A stretch of DNA of 64,000 nucleotides from JAXDJH01 sp034663635. GTDB taxonomy: Bacteria; Actinomycetota; CADDZG01; WHSQ01. The DNA lies in contig JAXDJH010000023.1 of the NCBI GenBank assembly GCA_034663635.1, positions 124,001 to 188,000 of the forward strand. Reading direction: 5' to 3'. Positions within the stretch are counted from its first letter, which is position 1. Each line of letters opens with the position of its first letter. Below are positions 25,859 through 34,348 of the stretch, piece by piece. Below the pieces are notes generated by a model. The model was not told the DNA's origin. It worked only from the letters and a program-made list of their open reading frames with translations, and did no database searches. The position numbers and the translations under genes are program-made.

Positions 25859-26818
25859 GTGTCGCTTCTCGTCGTGCCCCTGAGTTCAGACGAGGCGGGA
25901 CGACTCACCCTTGACGAGTGGGATCGCCTTCGAGCCTGCTCCCGAGTTCTGTTCGAGCGGCACGACCACCCGTTGATCCAGAGGCTCGCGGGTATGGGAG
26001 TGCCCGCCGGCGTCATCGACGACGATCCTCGGGCCGACTCGGATGGCTGGGGTTTCGTTTGCGATCCGTCTTCTCATCGCGTGATCGAACTGGCGCGGGA
26101 TGGGGCCGAGATATTGATTGGGCCCGCTTCGGCCCCCGACGAACTAACCGCCGCGTACGGCTCTTACATCGGACGCCGAGCCGCGGCTTCTCTCGAGCGA
26201 CTCGCGCTGGTGATGGCGAGACTCCGGGGTGCGGATGGGTGTCCGTGGGATCGCGAGCAGACACACGAATCGCTTCGCGTCCATCTCGTCGAAGAGACCT
26301 ACGAGGTGCTCGACGCGATCGATCGTGGAGCGCTCAAAGATGATCTCCGCGAGGAACTGGGCGACCTTCTCCTCCAGGTCGCGTTCCACGCGCAGCTCGC
26401 GGCGGACGACGGCAGATTCGATATCGCGGATGTGGCCGACTCGATAGTGGCGAAGCTCATCCACCGTCACCCTCACGTTTTCGGCGAAACGGATGTGGCG
26501 GACTCCGGAGAGGTGGTCCGGAACTGGGAAGCCATCAAGGCGCAGGAAAAGGACCGGAGCGATCCCTTCGACGACATCCCGGCCGGTCTGCCGGCCCTCC
26601 TGCACGCCTATAAGACCCAGAAACGGGCGGCTGGCGTCGGCTTCACGGCCGATGAGGATGGGGCTCGGACCCGGTTGGCGGACGCTCTCGGCGGACCTGT
26701 CGACCCGGAGTCGTTGGGGGACGCCCTGTTCTGGCTGGTGGCCCTGGCCCGCTCCGCAGGCATCGATCCCGAGGGAGCGCTGCGAGGCGCCACCGGTAGG
26801 TTCCGACACTCCATCTAG
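25859..26818 (+). CDS. mazG: Nucleoside triphosphate pyrophosphohydrolase (MazG)
   Basis: 319 residues, GTG starting right after the upstream stop. The MazG domain begins about residue 110: LRGADGCPWDREQTHESL, EETYEVLDAI with the EExxE-type magnesium site, ELGDLLLQVAFHAQ, and KLIHRHPHVFGE. It hydrolyses NTPs to NMP and pyrophosphate, removing aberrant nucleotides or tuning ppGpp. The N-terminal ~105 residues are not MazG. In B. subtilis YabN this place holds a tetrapyrrole-methylase domain; the segment here (start SLLVVPLSSDEAGRLTLDEW) may be a shrunken remnant of it, lacking the glycine-rich SAM site. Confidence 0.92.
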   Translation: MSLLVVPLSSDEAGRLTLDEWDRLRACSRVLFERHDHPLIQRLAGMGVPAGVIDDDPRADSDGWGFVCDPSSHRVIELARDGAEILIGPASAPDELTAAYGSYIGRRAAASLERLALVMARLRGADGCPWDREQTHESLRVHLVEETYEVLDAIDRGALKDDLREELGDLLLQVAFHAQLAADDGRFDIADVADSIVAKLIHRHPHVFGETDVADSGEVVRNWEAIKAQEKDRSDPFDDIPAGLPALLHAYKTQKRAAGVGFTADEDGARTRLADALGGPVDPESLGDALFWLVALARSAGIDPEGALRGATGRFRHSI

Positions 26819-26859
26819 GCCCGCTGCTACTCTGTGGCTCATGTGCAAGGAGTTGTCTA

Positions 26860-28146
26860 TTGAGTGAGATTGTGCACGTCCTCGCCCGCGAGGTCCTGGA
26901 CTCCCGTGGAAACCCGACCGTGGAGGGGGAAGTCGTCCTCGACTCAGGGGCTCGAGGCCGAGCGATAGTCCCGTCGGGCGCCTCCACCGGGGCCGGCGAA
27001 GCGCTCGAGCTCAGGGACGGGGGTAAGCGCTACCGCGGAAAGGGCGTCGCCAAGGCCGTCGGAAACGTCAACGACACGATCGGCCCGGCCCTGCTCGGCC
27101 GGGACGCGCTAGATCAGCAGGGTCTCGACCAGCTGATGTGTGACCTCGACGGCACCGACGACAAATCGAACCTGGGGGCGAATGCGATCCTCGGCGTGTC
27201 GCTTGCGATAGCGCACGCCTCCGCGCAAGAGCTCGACCTCCCGCTGTTCCGTTATCTCGGAGGGCCCGACGCCCACGTCCTGCCCGTTCCTCTGTTGAAC
27301 GTGTTGAACGGGGGCGCGCACGCGGACAACTCCGTCGATTTCCAGGAGTTCATGCTGGCTCCGGTCGGAGCCTCCTCGTTCGCTGAGGCAATGGAATGGG
27401 GATCAAACACCTACCACCGGCTGAAGACGATCCTTGATGAGCGCGGGATGTCAACGGGCGTCGGTGATGAGGGCGGTTTCGCTCCCGATCTCTCGTCGAA
27501 TTCAGAAGCCGTCGACCTGCTCATCGAAGCGATAAGCGCGGCCGGATACGAGCCCGGCGGCGACATCGCGATCGCTCTCGACCCCGCGGTGTCCGAGATC
27601 ATCGACGGACAGGAATACGTGCTCGCGTCGGAAGACCGACGGTTGTCCCGTGAGGAGATGGTGGATTTCTGGGTCGACTGGGCCGAGCGCTATCCGATCG
27701 TCTCGATCGAAGACGGGATGGCCGAGAACGATTGGGAGGGCTGGAAGGCGCTCACCGAGAGGCTCGGGAGCAAGGTTCAGCTCGTAGGCGACGACCTTTT
27801 CGTCACCAACACCGAGATCCTGCAGCGTGGCATTCACGAGGGCGTTGCCAACTCGATCCTCGTCAAGCTGAATCAGATCGGCACTCTTTCGGAGACCTTG
27901 GAGTGCGTGCGCATCGCCCAAACGTCTGCCTACACGACGGTCATCTCTCACCGCTCCGGGGAGACCGAGGATTCGACGATCTCGGACATCGCCGTCGCAA
28001 CCAACGCCGGACAGATGAAGACGGGAGCACCGGCGCGCGGTGAGCGCACGGCCAAGTACAACCAACTTCTCCGGATCGAGCAGCAGCTTGGGGACACGGC
28101 CCGCTATCAGGGTGTGAAGGCTTTCCCGAGATGGATGCATCGATGA
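26860..28146 (+). CDS. eno: Enolase
   Basis: 428 residues from a TTG start with AAGGAG seven bases upstream. Signature parts are LDSRGNPTVEGEV, PSGASTGAGEALELRD, GVGDEGGFAPDL, the metal ligands in SIEDGMAENDW and LVGDDLFVTN, VKLNQIGT, and SHRSGETEDSTISD. It interconverts 2-phosphoglycerate and phosphoenolpyruvate in glycolysis; cytoplasmic dimer or octamer. An eight-codon open frame (26841-26867) overlaps the start. The divIC start overlaps its stop as ATGA. mazG-eno-divIC is the usual actinobacterial order. Confidence 0.97.
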   Translation: MSEIVHVLAREVLDSRGNPTVEGEVVLDSGARGRAIVPSGASTGAGEALELRDGGKRYRGKGVAKAVGNVNDTIGPALLGRDALDQQGLDQLMCDLDGTDDKSNLGANAILGVSLAIAHASAQELDLPLFRYLGGPDAHVLPVPLLNVLNGGAHADNSVDFQEFMLAPVGASSFAEAMEWGSNTYHRLKTILDERGMSTGVGDEGGFAPDLSSNSEAVDLLIEAISAAGYEPGGDIAIALDPAVSEIIDGQEYVLASEDRRLSREEMVDFWVDWAERYPIVSIEDGMAENDWEGWKALTERLGSKVQLVGDDLFVTNTEILQRGIHEGVANSILVKLNQIGTLSETLECVRIAQTSAYTTVISHRSGETEDSTISDIAVATNAGQMKTGAPARGERTAKYNQLLRIEQQLGDTARYQGVKAFPRWMHR

Positions 28147-28574
28147 AAGCCTTGGCGCTGCGCGGCGCGGGAGGTCGAATGCGCCGCGTGAGGCTGCCCA
28201 AGTTGGGCATCGGCCCTCAGATAGTTGCGGCCCTCCTGATCCTGGGTCTCGTCGGTGCCATGGCGATCGAGCCAACGCGCCAGCTGGTCGAACAGCGCGA
28301 CCGGATCGCCGGGATGTCACATGATCTCCAAAAGCTGGAGCGCTCGAACGAACACCTAGGTGACAGGATCACGCGACTCCGCGATCCCGACTTCCTGGAA
28401 CAGCGCGCGCGCGAGATCGGTCTGGTTCGAGCCAACGAGATTCCCTACGTCGTGATGCTCCCCGGCCCCGGCGAGAGGAAAGCCGGGGAGGACAAGGCCA
28501 CGCCGAAGGAAGCACCCCCTCCGCCCCAGACCGGATTCCTCGACGGGATGCTCCATTTCCTTGGAGTCCGCTGA
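28143..28574 (+). CDS. divIC: Septum formation initiator (DivIC/FtsB family)
   Basis: 143 residues from the ATG at 28143, which overlaps the eno stop as ATGA; an ATG at 28131 is also in frame. Layout is typical: basic cytoplasmic tail (RGAGGRMRRVRLPK), one membrane helix (residues ~28-45), a coiled coil (LVEQRDRIAGMSHDLQKLER), and a small extracellular end with LRDPDFLEQRAREIGL, then a Pro/Lys-rich tail. By family knowledge it joins FtsL and FtsQ/DivIB at the division site. The position matches divIC of both Bacillus and Mycobacterium. Confidence 0.92.
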   Translation: MKALALRGAGGRMRRVRLPKLGIGPQIVAALLILGLVGAMAIEPTRQLVEQRDRIAGMSHDLQKLERSNEHLGDRITRLRDPDFLEQRAREIGLVRANEIPYVVMLPGPGERKAGEDKATPKEAPPPPQTGFLDGMLHFLGVR

Positions 28575-28647
28575 GTCCCGCCGTTCCGCCGGGTGGCGAC
28601 GCAGGTGGGTTTACGATGCGGTTGATATCCCCAATTGAGGAGAGGCA

Positions 28648-29007
28648 TTGGCTGAGGTAGGAGCGGTAGTCCAGGGCACCGTCGAGAAAGTGACGGAGTA
28701 CGGCGCATTCATCAAGCTCGAGACCGGCGAAAGCGGGATGGTCCACATCTCGCAGGTCGACGTGAACTACGTCAAGAACATCCACGACTTCATCCATGAG
28801 GGTGACGCCGTCAAGGTGAAGGTCATCGCCCAGAAAGAGGACGGGAAGATCGACCTGTCCATCAAGCAGGCGCAAGAGGGATACGAGGAGCGACCGCGTC
28901 GTTCAGGCGATAGGGATCCCGAATTCGAGCGCAAGCTCAAGACCTTCATGAGTCAGTCTCAAGAGCGCCTCGTGGACCTCAAGCGCCACAAAGAGGGCAA
29001 GCGCTAG
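28648..29007 (+). CDS. S1-domain RNA-binding protein (YabR-like)
   Basis: 119 residues from a TTG start with GAGGAG upstream. Residues 3-72 are one S1 OB-fold: VGAVVQGTVEKVTEYGAFIKL, GMVHISQVD, VKVKVIAQKEDGKIDLSIK. The C-terminal 45 residues are charged and basic. A similar single-S1 protein (YabR) follows divIC in B. subtilis, so the pairing is old. It should bind RNA, perhaps at the ribosome or in general stress; the exact function is not known. Spacing to divIC is 73 bases and to the DUF501 gene 32 bases. Confidence 0.88.
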   Translation: MAEVGAVVQGTVEKVTEYGAFIKLETGESGMVHISQVDVNYVKNIHDFIHEGDAVKVKVIAQKEDGKIDLSIKQAQEGYEERPRRSGDRDPEFERKLKTFMSQSQERLVDLKRHKEGKR

Positions 29008-29039
29008 ACACCCCGAGCCATTCCGCGGCCGACGAGGTT

Positions 29040-29501
29040 GTGGTCGAGGCTCAACTCGGCAGATCCTTGCGAGGCAGCTGGGCTGTCGCCGCGCGCTGCC
29101 ATCTCGGTGTCCCAACGGTGATCGTCAATCATCCTCGGCTCGAAGACGGGTCGCCTTTCCCGACAACGTTCTGGCTGACTTGCCCGCTACTAGCGAAGCG
29201 GGTCAGCGCGCTCGAATCAGACGGCTGGCTTGCGCGAACCTCAGACCGCCTGTCGAATGACCCTTCATTGCGGACGCGCCTCGCGACCGCGTTGGCCGAC
29301 TATGCGGCGCGTCGCGACGCGATGGAAGCCATCTCGGACGCAGGCTCTCCACCGGGCGGGGGGCCGGACCGGGTCAAATGCGCGCACGCTCATGTCGCGC
29401 ACGAGCTCATCAGCGGAGTGAACCCAATAGGGGCTCTTGCACTGATCGACGTCGACTATCCAGATTGTGCGAGCCCGTGTTTCGAAGTAGTAGCCAGATG
29501 A
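29040..29501 (+). CDS. DUF501 family protein
   Basis: 153 residues from the GTG at 29040. The homology (VEAQLGRSLRGSWAVAARC) begins almost at this codon, and the ribosome site (GAGG) is unusually close. Other family blocks are GVPTVIVNHPRLEDGSPFPT, FWLTCPLLAKRVSALES and CAHAHVAHEL with CASPCFEV at the end; the conserved Cys and His residues suggest a metal or thiol site. DUF501 sits between divIC and ppx in nearly all Actinobacteria, and no function is established. Its stop overlaps the ppx start as ATGA. Confidence 0.9.
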   Translation: MVEAQLGRSLRGSWAVAARCHLGVPTVIVNHPRLEDGSPFPTTFWLTCPLLAKRVSALESDGWLARTSDRLSNDPSLRTRLATALADYAARRDAMEAISDAGSPPGGGPDRVKCAHAHVAHELISGVNPIGALALIDVDYPDCASPCFEVVAR

Positions 29502-30412
29502 GAGTCGCGGCTATCGATGTCGGGACTAACTCGACGAGGCTGCTCGTTGCGGAGGCTCGCGCCGATGGGTTCCGGCCGATCGAGCGACGCATGGTTATCA
29601 CCCGTCTCGGACAAGGAGTCGATCGAACCGGTGTCCTCGCGCCGGAAGCCCTGACGCGGACCCTTTCCACTATCGCCGACTACGCGGCTACGTGCGGCGA
29701 ACTCGGCGTTCAGAAGCTGCGAGTGACGGGAACCTCGGCCGTCCGGGACGCGCAGAACCGCGATCTCTTCTTCGACGGGGTTCGAAAGCTGACGGGCTCG
29801 GAGCCCGAGATGCTCAGTGGTGAAGCGGAAGGCGCAGCAACGTTCCTGGGCGCGGTTTCGGATCTCGATTCCTCTGTGCCGCATCTGGTTGTGGATATCG
29901 GAGGGGGATCCACCGAGTTGATCTACGGGATCGATGCGCCCCTGCGATCGATCTCGCTCAACATCGGTTGTGTGCGCATGTTCGAGAAGCATCTCAAGAC
30001 CGACCCGCCGGGAGAGGACGAGCTTCATGCGCTACGGACGGAGGTCACGGGGGAGTTGGTTAGGGCGCGCGATCAACTCGCTGTCGAACCGGGTTTCGGC
30101 CTTGTCGGTGTGGCGGGGACCGTGACGCAGCTCGCGACGATGAACGCGGGTGCGCTCATCTACGACCCCGACATCACCCATCACGCCGTCATGTCTCACG
30201 GGGACGTCCGAATGATGGCGCGACGACTTGATTCGCTGACTGTCGACCAGCGGCGAAGAGTGACGGGGATGGAAGCGGGCCGGGCCGACGTGATAGTCGC
30301 CGGCGCCGAGATCCTCTTGGCCACGATGGAGGTCTTCGACGCGGCCGAAGTGCTGACGTCCGAGAAGGACATCCTCGACGGTCTCGTCCTGCAGCTCCTG
30401 TCTGACGACTAG
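29498..30412 (+). CDS. ppx: Exopolyphosphatase / guanosine pentaphosphate phosphohydrolase
   Basis: 304 residues from the ATG at 29498, which overlaps the DUF501 stop. It has the actin-like ATPase fold of the Ppx/GppA family: AAIDVGTNSTRLLVAE (phosphate loop 1), RVTGTSAVRDAQN, and VDIGGGSTELIYG (phosphate loop 2), SLNIGCVRMFE, and GVAGTVTQLATM. It corresponds to the short form without the C-terminal HD domain, like mycobacterial Ppx1/Ppx2. It removes terminal phosphate from polyphosphate and perhaps pppGpp. It ends the conserved housekeeping block. Confidence 0.93.
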   Translation: MRVAAIDVGTNSTRLLVAEARADGFRPIERRMVITRLGQGVDRTGVLAPEALTRTLSTIADYAATCGELGVQKLRVTGTSAVRDAQNRDLFFDGVRKLTGSEPEMLSGEAEGAATFLGAVSDLDSSVPHLVVDIGGGSTELIYGIDAPLRSISLNIGCVRMFEKHLKTDPPGEDELHALRTEVTGELVRARDQLAVEPGFGLVGVAGTVTQLATMNAGALIYDPDITHHAVMSHGDVRMMARRLDSLTVDQRRRVTGMEAGRADVIVAGAEILLATMEVFDAAEVLTSEKDILDGLVLQLLSDD

Positions 30413-30525
30413 CTCCAAGAATCGGACATATCGGAAAGGCCCTGGATTGCTCGCGCTTTCCGGGACAGCCTTACGGGACTTCCATGCCCAGGGGATCTTG
30501 GGCCGTTCCGGAAAGGGGTTCCACG

Positions 30526-31731
30526 TTGCGCAAACGCGTCACTTCCATGGTTGCTTTGGTCGCTCTCGCAAGCGCCTTGCTCGTCAACGGTGCGACCGTT
30601 GCTCAGGCGGCAACGAACTACAGCATCACGGTAGGAGCCCCCATCGGCGGGTCCGCCTGTAATCCGGGGGCCGGTCAGTTCGATGACTGTTGGGCCGAAT
30701 CGATGCGATTCCTACCCGACCGCCTAACCGTGCATAAAGGCGACACCCTGACGTTCACGGGCGGTTTTCATACCGCGACTGCGTTGCCCGCCAACGCGGA
30801 CGCCCAGGATTGGGTGGACAAGAACGCCACGAACCTCGGGTCGCCTTACACGTTCCTTGCTCCTAACGTCGACGACGCAGACAACCCTGCGAAGTTGAAC
30901 AACGCCGCGGCTCTCCCGCCGTCTGACTGCGGAGTGCCCGAGGCGCCCTGCGATTACACCGGCGACGCCGTTGTGAACTCCGGTGCCTTGCCATTCGGGC
31001 CCGGCGCTTTCACGATGACCGTCAATGCAGACCCCGGCGATGTCTTCTGGGTGGTCTGCTTGATCCACACACACATGCGCATGAAGGTCACGGTCGTGGC
31101 CGACGCCGCGGCAGCGTCGCAGCAATCCTCGCTTGATAGTGCTGCCGCTCAGACCCTCGCCGAAGACACCGAGCTCGCGCAGGCGGTCGACGCAAAGCTG
31201 AATAAGCCCAGCTCGCACACCGTCGATGGACACAAGGTGCAGGATGCATTTGCCGGGTACGACACGCACAACGTCACGCTCTACCGCATGTACCCGCACA
31301 AGTTGAAGGTTGCCAAGAACAGCACGGTGCGCTGGCACTTCTCCGAGCTCGTGTACGAGATCCATTCGGTCACGTTCCCGGAGTCTGAGGCGTTGGCGGT
31401 TGCCAATGACTTCGGCAACACTCCATCGTGCGATCCGGACGGTGCAGGCTCAGCTCCGAACAACCCGCCGGAGATGGCCGCGCCGCCGTTCTGCAACGAT
31501 CCGTCGCAACTCGAGTTCCTCGTCACGGGTCGAGGGATCTTCCCGCAAGGTGACGGCGTCCTTAAGAGCGCTACCGACTTCGAGAACTCGGGTGTCCGTG
31601 GAGTGGACCTCGCGGCCCCGACTCAGGGACACGCTCCTTACGATCTGAAGTTCGCCAAGTCATCCACCAAGCCTTACAAGTACATCTGCCTGGTGCACCC
31701 CTTCATGAGGGGCTCTGTATTAGTTAAGTAG
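30526..31731 (+). CDS. Secreted two-domain cupredoxin-like protein
   Basis: 401 residues from a TTG at 30526 with GGAAAGGGG seven bases upstream; the in-frame ATG at 30484 would add 14 residues before a normal signal peptide (MRKRVTSM..., cut after VAQA). Two plastocyanin-like domains follow. The first ends in CLIHTHMRM (Cys178, His181, Met), the second in CLVHPFMRG (Cys388); each is the Cys-x2-His-x2-4-Met loop of a type 1 copper site, with upstream histidines (GGFHTATAL and EIHSVTF) able to complete it. Likely an exported electron-transfer or copper-binding protein. Related copies lie at 44244 and 45935. A leader with CGGAAAG/CTTTCCG arms precedes it and a strong terminator follows. Confidence 0.82.
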   Translation: MRKRVTSMVALVALASALLVNGATVAQAATNYSITVGAPIGGSACNPGAGQFDDCWAESMRFLPDRLTVHKGDTLTFTGGFHTATALPANADAQDWVDKNATNLGSPYTFLAPNVDDADNPAKLNNAAALPPSDCGVPEAPCDYTGDAVVNSGALPFGPGAFTMTVNADPGDVFWVVCLIHTHMRMKVTVVADAAAASQQSSLDSAAAQTLAEDTELAQAVDAKLNKPSSHTVDGHKVQDAFAGYDTHNVTLYRMYPHKLKVAKNSTVRWHFSELVYEIHSVTFPESEALAVANDFGNTPSCDPDGAGSAPNNPPEMAAPPFCNDPSQLEFLVTGRGIFPQGDGVLKSATDFENSGVRGVDLAAPTQGHAPYDLKFAKSSTKPYKYICLVHPFMRGSVLVK

Positions 31732-31745
31732 GAAAAGACAAGCAT

Positions 31746-31784
31746 CAAGAAAGGGCGGCTCCCGGGTGGGGCCGCCCTTTCTTG
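31746..31784 (+). terminator. Rho-independent terminator after cupredoxin gene
   Basis: Perfect 14-base stem CAAGAAAGGGCGGC / GCCGCCCTTTCTTG with an 11-base loop; the 3' arm itself ends in CCCTTTCTTG. It starts 15 bases after the stop at 31731 and ends 19 bases before the next start. An A-rich flank on the left side suggests it could also act on the opposite strand. Confidence 0.85.
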
Positions 31785-31802
31785 CTTGATAGCCTCGCCC
31801 GC

Positions 31803-33740
31803 ATGACCGATTTCGCCTGGGAGCCGACCTCCGATTACATCGAACGCGCGAACGTCACGCGATTCATGAGGAAGCACGGCATCGATGACTTCCCTTCACT
31901 CGTAGCCAAGACGCAGGACGACATCGGATGGTTCTGGGCCGAAGCTATAGACGACCTGGGGATCGAATTCTTCGATCCTTTCGAGCAGGTTCTCGACGTC
32001 TCTGAAGGTCCGCAGTTCCCCAAGTGGTTCACGGGGGGGACGATCAATCTCGTTTACAACTGCGTGGATCGCCATGCCAGGTCGGAGATGCGAGACGCGC
32101 CGGCCCTCATCTGGGAAGGCGAGGACGGAGACACGCGAACGCTCACCTACGGCGAGCTGTCGGCCGCAGTCGACAAAGCGGCGAACGGCCTCAAGGCCCT
32201 CGGCGTAGAGCACGGGGATCGCGTCGGCGTCTACATGCCGATGATCCCGGAGGCCATCGTCACTTCGTACGCGGTCGCGAAGATCGGAGCGATCTACCTA
32301 CCGATCTTCTCCGGCTTCGGGGCTCCGGCCATAGCAACGCGCTTGCAGGATTCCGAGGCGAAAGTGTTGGTGACGGCCGACGGCTTCTACCGGCGCGGAA
32401 GTGCGGTTCCGATGAAGGCGACGGCCGACGAAGCCGTGGCGGAAAGTCCGTCCATCGAGAAGGTCGTTGTATTTCGTCGCTTCCCAGACGGCGACTGCCC
32501 GATGGGTCCTAAGGACGTCACGTGGGACGAGGCGTTCGGCAACCAACCCGACCAGATGGAATCTCCCCATCTCGATCCTGAGACGCCGTTCATGATCGCC
32601 TACACGTCTGGAACCACGGGGAAACCGAAGGGCAGCGTCCACGTTCACGGTGGATTCCTGGTCAAGATCGCTCAAGAGGTGAGCTATCAGCTCGATGCGC
32701 GGCCCGGTGAGGTCCTTTACTGGGTCACCGACATGGGCTGGATCATGGGGCCGCTCGAGATGGTCGGCGGTCACGCGAACGGCGCGGCGGTGTTCATGTA
32801 CGAAGGTGCGCCCAACTACCCCGGCCCCGACCGTCTTTGGGAGATGTGCGCACGACATGGCGTGACGATCCTCGGAGTTTCGCCGACCCTCGTTCGAGCC
32901 TTGATGCCCGCGGGCGAAGAAGAAGTGACGAAACACGACCTGTCGAAGCTGCGCATACTGGGATCGACCGGGGAGCCGTGGAATCCGGAGCCATACAAGT
33001 GGTTCGCCCGGGTCGTCGGCGGGGACCGCTGCCCGATCATGAATCTCTCTGGCGGGACCGAGGTCGGCGCATGCTTCTTGGGCCAAGCCCCAGTCATCCC
33101 GACAAAGGTTTGTTCGCTCGGCACTCCTTCTTTGGGCATGGCGATGAGCGTTTTCGATCAGGAGGGCCAACCGGTGCCGCCGGGCGTCGTCGGAGAACTC
33201 GTCTGCACGAAACCGTGGCCGGCTCAGACGCGCGGTTTCTGGGGGAGCAAAGATCGTTACCTCCAGACCTACTGGTCCCGCTGGCCCGACGTGTGGGTGC
33301 ACGGGGACTGGGCGTCGATCGACGAGGACGGCTACTGGTTCTTGCACGGTCGATCAGACGACACGCTGAATATCGCCGGCAAACGGATCGGTCCCGCGGA
33401 ATTCGAGTCCGCTGCCGTCGAGCACGACGCCGTCATGGAATGTGCGGCGATCGGAGTGCCGGACGAGGTCAAGGGCGAGACCGTTTGGTGCTTCTGCATC
33501 CTCAGGCCCGAGGTCGATCCGACGGAGGAGCTGAGGCTCGAGATCAAAGCCGTCATCGGCAACGAGCTCGGCAAGGCTTTCACGCCGAAGGAGATCCGGT
33601 TCGTCGAGGAATTGCCGAAGACTCGCTCCGCCAAGATCTTGAGGCGCGCGATCAGGGCATTGGTCCTGGGCGAGGACCTCGGCGACCTCTCGTCGCTCGA
33701 GAACCCCAGCGCTCTCGAGGCGATCGAGAAGTCTCTGTGA
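31803..33740 (+). CDS. Acetyl-/acyl-CoA synthetase (AMP-forming)
   Basis: 645 residues from the ATG at 31803. It belongs to the ANL adenylation superfamily: an ACAS N-domain (residues 1-90), the phosphate loop YTSGTTGKPKGSVHVHGG near residue 270, GSTGEPWNPEPY, YLQTYWSRWPDVWVHGDW, the hinge GRSDDTLNIAGKRIGPAEFE, and the catalytic C-terminal Lys in KTRSAKILRRAIR. It activates a short carboxylate (acetate or propionate) with ATP and CoA. The tryptophan in VHGDWAS and overall size fit acetyl-CoA-type enzymes, but the acyl pocket is not decided by reading. The stop overlaps the next start as GTGA. Confidence 0.88.
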   Translation: MTDFAWEPTSDYIERANVTRFMRKHGIDDFPSLVAKTQDDIGWFWAEAIDDLGIEFFDPFEQVLDVSEGPQFPKWFTGGTINLVYNCVDRHARSEMRDAPALIWEGEDGDTRTLTYGELSAAVDKAANGLKALGVEHGDRVGVYMPMIPEAIVTSYAVAKIGAIYLPIFSGFGAPAIATRLQDSEAKVLVTADGFYRRGSAVPMKATADEAVAESPSIEKVVVFRRFPDGDCPMGPKDVTWDEAFGNQPDQMESPHLDPETPFMIAYTSGTTGKPKGSVHVHGGFLVKIAQEVSYQLDARPGEVLYWVTDMGWIMGPLEMVGGHANGAAVFMYEGAPNYPGPDRLWEMCARHGVTILGVSPTLVRALMPAGEEEVTKHDLSKLRILGSTGEPWNPEPYKWFARVVGGDRCPIMNLSGGTEVGACFLGQAPVIPTKVCSLGTPSLGMAMSVFDQEGQPVPPGVVGELVCTKPWPAQTRGFWGSKDRYLQTYWSRWPDVWVHGDWASIDEDGYWFLHGRSDDTLNIAGKRIGPAEFESAAVEHDAVMECAAIGVPDEVKGETVWCFCILRPEVDPTEELRLEIKAVIGNELGKAFTPKEIRFVEELPKTRSAKILRRAIRALVLGEDLGDLSSLENPSALEAIEKSL

Positions 33741-34348
33741 CGACCTTCTATCTCGTTCGCCACGCGGTTACGGCCCACACAGGACACAAGCTGACGGGGT
33801 GGATGGAGGGCGTCCACCTCAACGAAGAGGGTGAGCGACAAGCTGAGTCCGTGGCCTCGATGCTTTCGGAGGTTCCGTTCAAGGCGATCTACTCGAGCCC
33901 GATCGACCGCACTATGGAAACCGCCCAAGCGATAGCCGCCCATCACAAGCTCAAGATCATCAAGAGAGCCGGCATCGGCGAGGTGCGCTACGGCGCGTGG
34001 ACGGGTAGATCTCTCAAGGCTCTGTCTAAGACGAAACTGTGGACCGTCATCCAGCGCTGGCCGTCCAACGTTCGGTTCCCCCAAGGGGAAACCCTTCGGG
34101 AGGTTCAGTCGAGGGCTCTGAACGAGGTCGAGCGGATACGTGAGGAACATCCCAAGGGAGTCGTCTGTTGTGTCTCCCACGCGGACACGATCAAGTTGAT
34201 CGTGGCGCACTATCTAGGAGTGCACATCGACTTGTTCCAAAGGATCTTCATAGGGCCGGCGTCCGTTTCGGTAGTTCACATCGGGCAGTTCGGCCCCCAA
34301 GTCCTCTCGTTGAACGCGCTTCCTACGCCGCGTCCGGTGACGTCATGA
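33737..34348 (+). CDS. Histidine phosphatase family protein (MSMEG_4193 type)
   Basis: 203 residues from the GTG that overlaps the previous stop (GTGA). The histidine-phosphatase fold is clear: YLVRHAVTAHTG (phospho-histidine in RHA), LNEEGERQAES, YSSPIDRTMETAQAIA, and VCCVSHADTIKLIV with the second catalytic His. In Actinobacteria this subgroup is always followed by DUF3090 and SCO1664-type genes, as here, with ATGA overlap to the next gene. The substrate is not known; phosphomutase or phosphatase activity is inferred only from the fold. Confidence 0.9.
   Translation: MTTFYLVRHAVTAHTGHKLTGWMEGVHLNEEGERQAESVASMLSEVPFKAIYSSPIDRTMETAQAIAAHHKLKIIKRAGIGEVRYGAWTGRSLKALSKTKLWTVIQRWPSNVRFPQGETLREVQSRALNEVERIREEHPKGVVCCVSHADTIKLIVAHYLGVHIDLFQRIFIGPASVSVVHIGQFGPQVLSLNALPTPRPVTS

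Noticed and set aside
32837..33736. Long upstream extension of the histidine phosphatase frame
   Set aside because: It runs through the acyl-CoA synthetase in another frame. Family similarity begins at the GTG at 33737, which overlaps the stop as GTGA.
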